Positions 15,185-22,931 of a DNA stretch of 29,423 bases are shown here, piece by piece. Origin of the DNA: Mycobacteriaceae bacterium (lineage in GTDB: Bacteria > Actinomycetota > Actinomycetes > Mycobacteriales > Mycobacteriaceae). The translations under genes were made by a program, and so were the position numbers. Below the pieces are notes generated by a model. That model made no database searches. It was not told the origin of the DNA and saw only the letters and a list, made by a program, of their open reading frames with translations. The DNA lies in NCBI GenBank assembly GCA_013362555.1, contig JABFVX010000121.1, positions 1 through 29,423 on the forward strand. Direction: 5' to 3'. The first letter of the stretch is position 1. Every line of letters begins with the position of its first letter.

Positions 15185-16879
15185 CTACTTCTTGCTGACC
15201 GGCGCGGGCGACCGCACCCATGGGCTCGGCGGCGCACTCCGCGCGGCCCCGGCGCCACGACTCAGGTACTCCTGGTGGTACTCGGCCATGGTCTGCTCGA
15301 GAACCTGCCCGATCGTGGCGTAGCTGTCCTGCAACAGATTCGCCATCGAGACGCGGACCGACCATTCGGGGCCGTCGAAGCCGCCGCCGTTGAGCAGCAC
15401 GATGGATCCGTGTTCGGCCAGCCGGAAGACCGGATCGACCGGCTCGTAATGCTGTTGCAGCCACTCGGCGAAGGCGTCGCCCCAGCGGCCGCGCACCCAC
15501 ATCAGCAGGTCGAGTTCGACGTAGTAGTTCGCCGCGTTCGGGTTGTTCGGCACCGGCAGGCCCAAGCCGCCGTAGAGCTGCCCAACCCGCCGCGCGATGA
15601 TGGCTTGGCACGCGCGGCGGTGTTCTCGGTCTCGGTCCAGCAGTTCGCTCAGCGAGAACAGCGCCATCTGCACCTGTTGCGGCGTGGACAGCCCCGCGGT
15701 GTGATTCAGCGCCACGTCGCGCGAGTCTGCCACCATCCGGTCGATGAACTTCAGTTCCGCGGGCCGCAGCGCGATGCTGGAATAGCGGCGCGCCAAGGCT
15801 TCCCGCGTCCGCTCGGGCAACGCCGCGATGCGGTCGTCGAATGTGTTGTTCCGCGCCACCGCGATCACGCCGAGACGCCAACCGGTGCACCCGAAGTATT
15901 TGCTGAACGAATACACCCCGATGGTGTTCGCCGCCGCGGTGGACATCAGCGACCGGAACCCGTCGACGAATGTGCCGTACACGTCGTCGGTGATGATGGT
16001 GAGATTCGGGTTCTCTTTCGCCGCGATCTCCGCGATCCGGGTGGTGGTTGCGTGGTCGAGCATCACCGACGGCGGGTTCGACGGATTCACCAGGAATAGC
16101 GCCTTCACCGCGGGGTCCGCGAGCTTCTCGATATCCTCGGCCGAATACTGCCACGCGTGCTCCCCGTCGGTCTCCATCTTCGACGCCTTCAGTTCCAGGA
16201 CGTCGAAATGGAAGCGGGCGAGGTGCGGAATCTCCAGGTACGGCGTGAATATCGGGGTCATGATCGCAATGCGGTCGCCGGGCTGCAACAGGCCGTTTAC
16301 GACACAGCTGTCGAACAGATAGCACATCGCGGCCGTGCCGCCCTCGGTGGCGAACAGGTCCCAGCCGCCCTGCGGCGCGCCGCCCATGCTCAGGTCGAGG
16401 TAGGCGTGCACCACCCGCTCGACGTGGGTCAACATCCGGTCCGGCACCGGGTAGTGGTCGCCGTGGACGGCGTCGGCGAGCTCGCCCACCCACTGGTCGG
16501 CGTCGAAGGACAACTGCGCGGTCCCGTACCGAACCGCTTCGCGCAGCAGCACGACGCCGCCGTTCTCGGCACGCGCGGTGAGAAACTCGTCGAAACGGCG
16601 GGCGATGCCCGCGACGTCCGGCATGCCCGCCATTCCGGGAAACTCGTCCCAGTTTCGCTTCGCCTCCGCGACGGCGAATTCGCCGAGAATATAGAACGCC
16701 TCGCGAGCCGAAATGGAAGTCCAGTTCGGGTTGCCGCGGCCGGCGTTGATCATGGCGTGCGCCGCATGTTTGAGGTTGCCGTCGGCGAGATCGATCAACT
16801 CATTCTTCAGCTCGAAAGGACTGAGCCGCTCGTATTTCCGCTCGGTCGCCCGATCGACGTCGCCGTGCTCGACACCCAT
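15185..16879 (-). CDS. aspD: Bifunctional aspartate aminotransferase / L-aspartate 4-decarboxylase
   Basis: 564 residues, the length typical of the TIGR03801 aspartate beta-decarboxylases and about 150 longer than ordinary aminotransferases. PLP lysine is Lys327 in SFSKYFGCTGWRLG; the substrate-carboxylate Arg lies in WSVRVSMAN near the C-terminus; LVNPSNPPS is the conserved cofactor-side loop. It converts Asp to Ala and CO2 with uptake of a proton. GGAGG lies six bases before ATG 16879. It is the first gene of the operon with aspT and the asparaginase and is divergent from the FMN-binding protein gene. Confidence 0.95.
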   Translation of the reverse strand: MGVEHGDVDRATERKYERLSPFELKNELIDLADGNLKHAAHAMINAGRGNPNWTSISAREAFYILGEFAVAEAKRNWDEFPGMAGMPDVAGIARRFDEFLTARAENGGVVLLREAVRYGTAQLSFDADQWVGELADAVHGDHYPVPDRMLTHVERVVHAYLDLSMGGAPQGGWDLFATEGGTAAMCYLFDSCVVNGLLQPGDRIAIMTPIFTPYLEIPHLARFHFDVLELKASKMETDGEHAWQYSAEDIEKLADPAVKALFLVNPSNPPSVMLDHATTTRIAEIAAKENPNLTIITDDVYGTFVDGFRSLMSTAAANTIGVYSFSKYFGCTGWRLGVIAVARNNTFDDRIAALPERTREALARRYSSIALRPAELKFIDRMVADSRDVALNHTAGLSTPQQVQMALFSLSELLDRDREHRRACQAIIARRVGQLYGGLGLPVPNNPNAANYYVELDLLMWVRGRWGDAFAEWLQQHYEPVDPVFRLAEHGSIVLLNGGGFDGPEWSVRVSMANLLQDSYATIGQVLEQTMAEYHQEYLSRGAGAARSAPPSPWVRSPAPVSKK

Positions 16880-17052
16880 TGCCAGCCTCCACGTTCAACT
16901 CGGACCGGACGAGCCGCATTCGCATGCCGCGACGAGCATATCCAGGATCTCGGGTGCGTGCGACTCGGCCGGAATTGCCTCGGATTCGGCCGTTCTGGAC
17001 ATCCGCGGATTCACAGCGGGCGGACGGGCCCGGCACGCCTTACATTTCGAGA

Positions 17053-17505
17053 ATGTCTCCCACCGCCGCGGCGCGAGACCCAGATCGCGTCACTCACGAC
17101 CGGGACACCGCGTACGCGATCCTCGACGAAGCGCTCGCCGTCCATGTCGGATTCGACACTGACGACGGACCGGTCGTCATCGCGACAATGCACGTGCGCG
17201 ACGGAGACCGCCTGCTGCTGCACGGGGCCGCCAACGGCCGGCTCCTCGCCACACTGGCCACCGGCATCCCGCTCTGCGTGACGGCGACGCTGATCAGCGG
17301 ACGCTCTTCCTATCGCAGCGTGAAGATCTGCGGCAGAGCGGCGCCGATCGACGAGCGCGACGAGCGCGCGGCAGCGCTGTCGCGCACTGCGGAGGCCGCC
17401 GCCCCGGGCCGGCCGGCGGCATGCCGCCGAACAGTGCTCTCGATGCCCATCGAGGAGTTCTCCGTCAAGATTCGCACCTCCAGAACGACTCATGGAGTGC
17501 GTTGA
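17053..17505 (+). CDS. Pyridoxamine 5'-phosphate oxidase-like FMN-binding protein, C-terminally truncated
   Basis: 150 residues of the Pyridox_ox_2-like family (PF12900). N-terminal RDTAYAILDEALAVHVGF, the strand VVIATMHVRDGDRLLLHGA and the NYRSV-like RSSYRSVKICGRA are recognisable. Full-length relatives, as I recall them, are about 200 residues or more, with a longer loop before the YRSV strand and a final W-A-G-V-rich segment. Here the chain ends just after EEFSVKIRT, and the last residues SRTTHGVR and the stop are encoded by palindromic repeat copy 8. It may be folded but impaired. ATG 17053 has TACATT (17041-17046) six bases upstream: leaderless. Confidence 0.8.
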   Translation: MSPTAAARDPDRVTHDRDTAYAILDEALAVHVGFDTDDGPVVIATMHVRDGDRLLLHGAANGRLLATLATGIPLCVTATLISGRSSYRSVKICGRAAPIDERDERAAALSRTAEAAAPGRPAACRRTVLSMPIEEFSVKIRTSRTTHGVR

Positions 17506-17529
17506 ACGCAACTCATGAGTCGTTCCGGA
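17479..17529. repeat. Palindromic repeat family A, copy 8 (within a coding end)
   Basis: 23-base arms beginning TCCAGAACGACTCATG, loop TTGAA, with the centre of the arms altered in step (ACTCATG and CATGAGT). The TGA of the truncated FMN-binding gene lies in the loop, and the right arm abuts the stop codon of the convergent TetR gene. Confidence 0.93.
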
Positions 17530-18201
17530 TCAGCGGGCGAGTAGTCGGGCGAGACCACCCATGAGGAAGTCGACGCCGAAAGCGTAGTGGACGTCGGGGT
17601 CGTCGCACGCGGTCATGGGGCCTGCCGCGGCGACCACGTGCGGGTAGCGCTGCGCGGAGACGCTTTCCAGCGCGAGCCGCTTGCGGCGCAGCATCTCCCG
17701 CGTCTGCTCCGGGCTCTGGTTCGGCTCCGGAGCGCCCGGCTCGCCCATGACCAGGGCGATCGAGCCGCGCAGGGCGGTAGAGCACACCGCGGCCGCTTCC
17801 TCGAGCGACAGGCCCAGTTCGGTCAGGATCGACAGGCCGGATTCGGTGGCGGCCAGAAAGCCGGGTGACGGCTCGTCGTTGCGCTTCCCGTTCAGCAGCA
17901 ACGCCGCGGCCGGGTGCGACCGCAGCACCGACACCAAGGACTCGACCAAGGCGCGGAACTGGTCCTCCAACGACAATGCCGGATCGCGGCGGGCGTCGAT
18001 CTGGCTCCAGATGCGCTCCCTGACACCGCCCAGCAGCTCGTCCTTGTTCTTGAAATGCCAGTACAGCGCCATCGGCGTGACACCGAGGTCGGTCGCCAGC
18101 CTGCGGATGGTGAGCGCGCCCAAGCCCTCGGCGTCGACCAGCGCCAGGGCGGCGTCGGTGACGGCTCCCCGGCTCAGGCGGGCATTCTCAGCGGTCTTCA
18201 C
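17530..18201 (-). CDS. TetR-family repressor (TetR_C-type)
   Basis: 223 residues. The N-terminal HTH runs through LTIRRLATDLGVTPMALYWHFKNKDELL (about residues 30-57), followed by a C-terminal ligand domain of the TetR_C class. It most likely represses the divergent MFS efflux gene and itself. GTG 18201 is preferred: TATATT (18208-18213) lies six bases before it, so the transcript would be leaderless, and the protein then starts in the normal TetR way (KTAENARLSRGAV). Longer open reading upstream would cover the operator region. The effector is unknown but is presumably a substrate of the pump. Confidence 0.93.
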   Translation of the reverse strand: MKTAENARLSRGAVTDAALALVDAEGLGALTIRRLATDLGVTPMALYWHFKNKDELLGGVRERIWSQIDARRDPALSLEDQFRALVESLVSVLRSHPAAALLLNGKRNDEPSPGFLAATESGLSILTELGLSLEEAAAVCSTALRGSIALVMGEPGAPEPNQSPEQTREMLRRKRLALESVSAQRYPHVVAAAGPMTACDDPDVHYAFGVDFLMGGLARLLAR

Positions 18202-18211
18202 TTGACAAATA

Positions 18212-18267
18212 TACAACGTACGGGTTCTCCTGTACCACGTACATGTACAAGGTATAGATACATCGTA
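18212..18267. promoter_or_regulatory. Operator array: four TACNNNGTA elements between TetR and MFS genes
   Basis: The 79-base divergent region holds TACAACGTA (18212), TACCACGTA (18233), TACAAGGTA (18246) and TACATCGTA (18259). Start-to-start distances are 21, 13 and 13 bases. Elements two and three together create the palindrome GTACATGTAC (18239-18248). The first element overlaps the TATATT -10 of the TetR gene and the last lies just upstream of the MFS ribosome site. They are probably binding sites for the adjacent TetR protein. Confidence 0.7.
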
Positions 18268-18280
18268 GAGGAGTGCCGGC

Positions 18281-19729
18281 ATGCAGAAATCCAACCGGCG
18301 TTGGTGGGCCCTGATCGGGGTCTCGCTGGCGACGTTCATGACCTACCTCGACAACAACGTCGTCAATGTGGCGCTGCCCTCCATCCAGCGGGACCTGAAC
18401 CTGAGCATTGCCGGCCTGGAGTGGGTGGTGAGCAGCTACATCCTGGTGTTCGCCGGGCTCATGCTGGCAGGGGGACGCCTGGCCGACGTGTTCGGCCGCA
18501 AGCTGCTGTTCCTCGGCGGAATGGCGGTGTTCACGCTGGCCTCGCTGGTCGCCGGGGTCGCAGACGGGCAAACCGCGCTGATCCTGGCCCGGGTGCTGCA
18601 AGGCGTCGGGGCCGCCGCGGCCATCCCCACCACGCTGGCCATCATCGCCGCGATATTTCCCGACCCGGGCGAGCGCGCGAAAGCCACCGGCATCTGGGGT
18701 GCGGTCGGGGCGTTGGCGCTGGCGCTGGGGCCGCTGATCGGCGGCTTCATCAGCGAGCGGTGGGACTGGGGCTGGATCTTCCTGATCAATATCCCGTTCG
18801 GCATCGCGTCGTTGGCGATCACCGCGCTGACCTTGGACGAGACCCGCGCCGAGTCCCGCCGGAGCCTGGACTACCCCGGGCTGGCCACCTCGGCAACCGG
18901 CCTGTTCACCCTCACCTACGCGTTGATCCAGGGCCACGAGCGCGGCTGGACTTCGCCGGTGATCCTGGGCAGCTTCGCGGTCGCCGCCGCGGCGCTCATC
19001 GCGTTCGCCGTGATCGAAACCCGCACTGCCGATCCGATGGTCAACATGTCGCTGTTCTCGTCGCGGGTGTTCAGCGGCGGCCTGGCGGCGATGGTGCTGT
19101 GGGGCTTCGGCGTGATGGGAATCTATTTCTTCACCGCCATGTATTTGCAGAACGTGCTGGCCTTCGGGCCTACCGAGGCGGGCGCGGCCTTCGTTCCGAT
19201 GGCCCTGAGCATGGCGGTATTCGCCGCCGTCGGGCCTCAGGTCGCCAAGCGCATCGGCACGAGCATCACTGTGGCGGGAGGTATTTCACTCATCGTCGCC
19301 GGGATGCTCGCCACCGCGGCGGTCGGCGAGCACGGCAGCTTCGCGGATCTGCTGATCCCGTTCATCTGCTTCGGCGTCGGCTCCGGCTTCACCATGACGC
19401 CGCTGATGGAATCCGTCCTCGGCGAGCTGCCGCCCGCGGCGGCGGGCGCCGCCTCCGCGGTAGTCAACACCGGCCGCGAGCTCTCCGGGCTGCTCGGCGT
19501 CACCATCGTCGGCGCCGTCCTCACCACCCGCTCCGCGGCCGTCCACGAGGGGACCCCGCTGCATGCTTTCCTCGTCGGCTACCGCTTCGCCCTGATAGTC
19601 GCCGCCGCCATCGTCGCCGTCGGCGTCCCGATCGCCCTCTGGACCTTGCGCCCCCGGCGCCCGGCCCCGTCGACGACCACCACCCCGGAGCTGACCGACA
19701 CCCCCGAACCTGCCCCGATTCCGGCCTGA
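18281..19729 (+). CDS. MFS drug efflux transporter (DHA2/EmrB-QacA type)
   Basis: 482 residues with about 14 hydrophobic helices, matching the DHA2 drug:H+ antiporters. Visible motifs are LDNNVVNVALPSIQRDL in helix 1 (motif D1-like), the loop GRLADVFGRKLLFL (motif A), LARVLQGVGAA (motif B) and GPLIGGFI (motif C of exporters). It exports drugs or metabolites using the proton gradient. GAGGAG lies eight bases before ATG 18281. Control by the divergent TetR repressor is strongly suggested by the shared operator array. Confidence 0.95.
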   Translation: MQKSNRRWWALIGVSLATFMTYLDNNVVNVALPSIQRDLNLSIAGLEWVVSSYILVFAGLMLAGGRLADVFGRKLLFLGGMAVFTLASLVAGVADGQTALILARVLQGVGAAAAIPTTLAIIAAIFPDPGERAKATGIWGAVGALALALGPLIGGFISERWDWGWIFLINIPFGIASLAITALTLDETRAESRRSLDYPGLATSATGLFTLTYALIQGHERGWTSPVILGSFAVAAAALIAFAVIETRTADPMVNMSLFSSRVFSGGLAAMVLWGFGVMGIYFFTAMYLQNVLAFGPTEAGAAFVPMALSMAVFAAVGPQVAKRIGTSITVAGGISLIVAGMLATAAVGEHGSFADLLIPFICFGVGSGFTMTPLMESVLGELPPAAAGAASAVVNTGRELSGLLGVTIVGAVLTTRSAAVHEGTPLHAFLVGYRFALIVAAAIVAVGVPIALWTLRPRRPAPSTTTTPELTDTPEPAPIPA

Positions 19730-19734
19730 ACGGC

Positions 19735-19787
19735 CTCCAGAATGACCCGTGACGTGCGTCGGACGCACGTCACGGGTCATTCTGGAG
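19735..19787. repeat. Palindromic repeat family A, copy 9 (perfect)
   Basis: 24-base arms pair perfectly, beginning CTCCAGAATGACC and ending with the standard GACGTGCG, loop TCGGA. Weaker symmetry continues outward (GAAC on the left, GTTC on the right). It starts six bases after the MFS stop. Confidence 0.97.
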
Positions 19788-19830
19788 CTGTTCCCGCACC
19801 TGCGAATGTCTGGGCCCCGGGGTCGCGCAC

Positions 19831-20082
19831 ATGGTCGGCATGGACCTCGCCCCAGTGCTCACCCGCTACCTTGCGCGCGAGCGCGATACCTATATCGAAG
19901 CGGCACAGTGGATCTCGGACGTGCGCAAGCAGCGGATCCGGGCGAACGCAGCCACCCCGCTGGAGTTGCCGCACTGGGCGTTCTGGATACACGGCAACTG
20001 GAACCACACGCACGGCCTTCCGACCCGCCCAGTACGCCAACCGGCGGACTACGACCGGGTGGCCCGCGAAGGTGGCACATGA
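19831..20082 (+). CDS. Small hypothetical protein
   Basis: 83 residues from ATG 19831 (a second in-frame ATG is at 19840). It has a helical N-terminus, LTRYLARERDTYIEAAQWISDVRKQRI, then HWAFWIHGNWNHTHG, rich in Trp and His, and a polar tail. It is not membrane-bound and no family is recognised. The stop lies three bases before repeat copy 10, the usual arrangement for real genes in this window, which supports it. No Shine-Dalgarno or -10 hexamer is evident at either start. Confidence 0.6.
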   Translation: MVGMDLAPVLTRYLARERDTYIEAAQWISDVRKQRIRANAATPLELPHWAFWIHGNWNHTHGLPTRPVRQPADYDRVAREGGT

Positions 20083-20085
20083 CAG

Positions 20086-20138
20086 CTCCGGAACGACCCG
20101 TGAGTTGCGCTCGACGCGCGCCACGAGTCGTTCCGGAG
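20086..20138. repeat. Palindromic repeat family A, copy 10
   Basis: 24-base arms beginning CTCCGGAACGACC, loop CTCGA, with mismatches near the loop (GAGTTGCG against CGCGCGCC). It fills the gap between the convergent small hypothetical gene and the NmrA-like gene, lying 3 and 5 bases from their stop codons. Confidence 0.93.
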
Positions 20139-20143
20139 GCCGC

Positions 20144-20755
20144 TCAGGCCGAGGCGGTTCCTTGGTACGCGCGGCTGACCGCCGGGTGGGCGATCTGGTC
20201 GACTACGGCAATGGCGAAGTCGCCGTATGTGATTCGGTTCGCCGCATCCGGCGGTGCGAAGGCGTACCGGCCGCGGTCCGCGCCGCCGTGGTCGAAGTCG
20301 CCCGCCGGACAGAGCACGGCCCAGTCGAGAGCGGGCGGAGCGCCGGCGAGCAGGTCGGTGCCCGCGGCATGGGACCGGGCGAAATCGCGGAACTGGTCAG
20401 GAAACTCGGGAGCGTCGCGAATGAGGGTCCCACCGCCGTCGCGGAGGTTGGCGGACAGACCGACCACGATCAGCCGGCCGACCCCGGCGGCGGCGAGGCC
20501 GTCGAGGAGCGCCGACGCCGCCGCCGGGAAGAAGGTCGGCGACATCTCGCCTGCCGCATGCACCGCGAGGTCGTGCCCGGCGGCCCGCCGGGCGACCGAC
20601 TGCGGGTCGGTGACGTCGCCCGCCACCGCCTCCAGGTCCGGGTGGCGACCGGGGTCGCGCACGACCGCGGTGACCTCGTAGCCGCGTCGGGACGCCGCGG
20701 CGACGATCGCCCGGCCCGCTCGTCCGCCCGCTCCGAAAACAATGATCTTCGTCAT
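20144..20755 (-). CDS. NAD(P)H-binding NmrA/SDR-a-like oxidoreductase
   Basis: 203 residues starting MTKIIVFGAGGRAGRAIV, a GxxGxxG Rossmann fold, then VVRDP-type NADP-preferring strand end, GDVTDPQSV, and a shortened atypical-SDR core with VGLSANL and PAGDFDHGG. Such proteins are NAD(P)H-dependent quinone or aldehyde reductases or redox sensors. ATG 20755 has TAGCTT (20763-20768) seven bases upstream and no Shine-Dalgarno: probably leaderless. It is divergent from an HxlR regulator, as in the ytfG/ytfH (qorB) pair of E. coli. Confidence 0.9.
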   Translation of the reverse strand: MTKIIVFGAGGRAGRAIVAAASRRGYEVTAVVRDPGRHPDLEAVAGDVTDPQSVARRAAGHDLAVHAAGEMSPTFFPAAASALLDGLAAAGVGRLIVVGLSANLRDGGGTLIRDAPEFPDQFRDFARSHAAGTDLLAGAPPALDWAVLCPAGDFDHGGADRGRYAFAPPDAANRITYGDFAIAVVDQIAHPAVSRAYQGTASA

Positions 20756-20779
20756 GGCGGCGAAGCTATGCCTGCCGGA

Positions 20780-20797
20780 GGTTACCGATCGGATACC
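20780..20797. promoter_or_regulatory. Palindrome in the NmrA/HxlR divergent promoter region
   Basis: GGTTACCGATCGGATACC: an imperfect 18-base palindrome with an 8-base core CCGATCGG and matching GGT/ACC ends; the two bases at each junction do not pair. It is centred in the 80 bases between the two starts, as expected for an operator of the HxlR protein controlling both genes. Confidence 0.5.
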
Positions 20798-20835
20798 GCC
20801 CAGGTCGGGCAGGCGCCGTGAACTACGGTGTGGTG

Positions 20836-21207
20836 ATGGGCGAGCCGCTGACACCCGACATGTTCGACGAGGCATGCCCGTCGTCGGTCCTTCCGCTGCG
20901 GGTGGGGAACAAGTGGGGCGCACTGGTGCTCGAGTGCCTGTCGGGCGGGCCCCGGCGCTACAGCGAGCTGCGCGTGCCGCTGCACCGCGTCACCCCCAAA
21001 GTCCTCACGCAAACGCTGCGAATCCTCGAACGCGACGGGCTGATCAGCCGCCGCGTCGACGGAAACCGGGTCAGTTACGCCCTGACCGAGCTCGGCCGCG
21101 GCCTTCTCGGCCCGATCGACGCGATGTCGGCATGGGTCGGCGACCACTGGGACGAGCTCGTGGACGCCCGCGAAGCCGGACTGGCGACAGAACGCCATCT
21201 TGAATGA
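20836..21207 (+). CDS. HxlR-family winged-helix regulator
   Basis: 123 residues with the HxlR layout: DEACPSSVLPLRVGNKWGALVLECL, GPRRYSELRVPLHRVTPKVLTQTLRILERDGLISR (recognition helix) and the wing RVDGNRVSYALTELG. HxlR proteins often respond to reactive electrophiles, quinones or redox stress and control a divergent oxidoreductase. ATG 20836 is preferred because TACGGT (20824-20829) lies six bases upstream; GTG codons at 20818 and 20830 are alternatives. The stop codon and the last residues lie in repeat copy 11. Confidence 0.92.
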   Translation: MGEPLTPDMFDEACPSSVLPLRVGNKWGALVLECLSGGPRRYSELRVPLHRVTPKVLTQTLRILERDGLISRRVDGNRVSYALTELGRGLLGPIDAMSAWVGDHWDELVDAREAGLATERHLE

Positions 21208-21245
21208 CCCGTGACGTGCGCTGAGCGCACGTCACGGGTCATTCA
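21201..21245. repeat. Palindromic repeat family A, copy 11 (short)
   Basis: 20-base perfect arms, TGAATGACC... to GACGTGCG, loop CTGAG. The outer TCCAGA found in other copies is absent. The stop codon of the HxlR gene (21205-21207) is the TGA of the repeat. Confidence 0.95.
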
Positions 21246-21296
21246 GGAATGTGTTTGCCGGGTCAGGGCAGGGCGGTTTGCCGGTAGGGTTCACTG

Positions 21297-22931
21297 ATGT
21301 CCAGATTGAGCGTCCCGGCGTGGGTCGCCGCGGTCGTTCTGCCGGTGGCCGGGTTGTGGCTGCTGATTTCGCATCCGCAGCTGGATGCGCACTACGAGCA
21401 CCATCCGCAGCACTTCTGGCTGGTGGCCGCCGCGGCGGTCGTGGCGACGGCACTCGGCGTCGTGCTGTACCGCGCCGCACGCAGCCGTCGCGATGTGCGA
21501 CTGATGTTCGTGTCGTTGATGTTCCAGTTCTCGGCGGGCTTTCTGGGTCTGCACGCCGTCGCGACGCCGGGCGTGATCATCGCCGAGCCGAACGCCGGTT
21601 TCGTCTACGCAGTGCCGGTGGGGCTGACGCTCGGCGGATTCGCCGCGCTCGCGTCGGCGATCGAGTACGGGCCCGCGGCCGCGGAGCGGCTGTACCGAAA
21701 GATGTCGCTGCTGTCGGTGCTGCCCGCGGCCGCGCTCGCGATGTGGGCGGTCTTCTCGTTCACCGAGTCGCCGCCGTTCGACGGCCTGCCCAGCGCCACC
21801 GAGACCTCCCGGTCGCTCGTGGTGGTCGCATATGCCGGTTCGTTGTGCTACCTGGGCGCCGCGGTCTGCTATGCCCGCCAATTCCACCGCAGGCGCGGGC
21901 TGCTGCTGCTCAGTGTGCTGTCCGCCATTTTGCTGCTCACCGAGGCGCTGATGGCAGTCGGCTACGGGCGCAGCTGGCAGGCGTCGTGGTGGGAATGGCA
22001 CCTGTTGATGGTGGCGGCCTTCGTGCTGATCGCGCTCAGCAGTCACGTACAGTTCCGGCGGGAGGGCTCCGCGCTCGGCTTGTTCGACAGCGTGACGCTG
22101 AACCAGACCATGGCCGCGCTGGAGCGCGACTACGCACGGGCCCTCACCGAGATGGTGGACGTGCTGCGGCAGCGAGCCGCGGGCGGCACACCCGCCGACC
22201 AGCCACTCGGTCCGGTCGGGATCGAGCTGTCGAAGCGGTTCGGGCTCACCGAGCGTCAGCTCGCGGTTCTGGAACAGAATGCCCGGCTGTATCGGCAGCT
22301 GGACGAGCTGTTCCGGTCCTACATGTCCCCGCAGGTCGCGTCGGCGCTGCTCGCCAACCCGGCCGAGGCCGACCTGGGGGGCAGAATCACCGAGGTGAGC
22401 GTGCTGATGGCGGATCTGAGCGGGTTCACGCCGTTCGCCGAGCACGCCGATCCGCGGCAGGTAGTGCAGATGCTGAACACCTACTACGGTGCGATCGTCC
22501 CGGTCATCCTGACGGAGGGCGGCATCGTCGTGCAGTTCGTCGGCGACGCGGTGATGGCGGTGTTCAATGCGCCCACCCCGCAGCCCGACCACCCGCTGCG
22601 GGCCGCGCGGGCCGGACTGGCGCTGCAGCACGCCGTCGCACAGATTGCGCAGGGGCGGCCCGAGTGGCCGCGATTCCGGGTGGGAGTCAACACCGGGCCG
22701 GCGGTGGTCGGCAATATCGGGGCGGCACAGATGCGCAACTACACGGCGATCGGCGACACCACCAACCTCGCCGCGCGGCTGCAGGGCGTGGCGCAACCGG
22801 GCGAGGTGGTGATCGGCCCGCTCACCATGGCGCAGCTCGGTTCCCGGGCGCTGGCGCAGCCGCTGCACGACATCCGCGTGAAGGGCCGCAGCGAGTCGGT
22901 CACCTGCTTCGTGCTGCGGGGCCTGCGATGA
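21297..22931 (+). CDS. Membrane-anchored class III adenylate cyclase
   Basis: 544 residues. Residues 1-260 contain about seven hydrophobic helices; 260-350 form a helical linker; about 362-540 are the class III cyclase domain. Metal-binding aspartates are Asp373 (LMADLSGFT) and Asp417 (VGDAVMAVF); the adenine and transition-state residues are Asp487, Asn490 and Arg494 (IGDTTNLAAR). The usual substrate lysine before GD is Gln413. It converts ATP to cAMP at the inner face of the membrane; the N-terminal membrane part may sense a signal. ATG 21297 is preceded by TAGGG. The stop overlaps the next gene's start (ATGA), so cyclase and CRP-type regulator are co-translated. Confidence 0.94.
   Translation: MSRLSVPAWVAAVVLPVAGLWLLISHPQLDAHYEHHPQHFWLVAAAAVVATALGVVLYRAARSRRDVRLMFVSLMFQFSAGFLGLHAVATPGVIIAEPNAGFVYAVPVGLTLGGFAALASAIEYGPAAAERLYRKMSLLSVLPAAALAMWAVFSFTESPPFDGLPSATETSRSLVVVAYAGSLCYLGAAVCYARQFHRRRGLLLLSVLSAILLLTEALMAVGYGRSWQASWWEWHLLMVAAFVLIALSSHVQFRREGSALGLFDSVTLNQTMAALERDYARALTEMVDVLRQRAAGGTPADQPLGPVGIELSKRFGLTERQLAVLEQNARLYRQLDELFRSYMSPQVASALLANPAEADLGGRITEVSVLMADLSGFTPFAEHADPRQVVQMLNTYYGAIVPVILTEGGIVVQFVGDAVMAVFNAPTPQPDHPLRAARAGLALQHAVAQIAQGRPEWPRFRVGVNTGPAVVGNIGAAQMRNYTAIGDTTNLAARLQGVAQPGEVVIGPLTMAQLGSRALAQPLHDIRVKGRSESVTCFVLRGLR

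Noticed and set aside
12277..15198. Very long plus-strand open frame opposite the asparaginase and aspT genes
   Set aside because: It is the antisense shadow of two well-recognised genes in GC-rich DNA; its product is Arg/Asp/His-rich low complexity and matches no family.
18201..18339. N-terminal extension of the TetR protein
   Set aside because: It would translate through the operator array and part of the MFS gene; the leaderless GTG 18201 gives a normal TetR start.
21251..22927. Long open frame leading into the CRP-type regulator in the same phase
   Set aside because: Only the part from ATG 22928 encodes the regulator; the earlier part overlaps the adenylate cyclase in another frame and has shadow composition.
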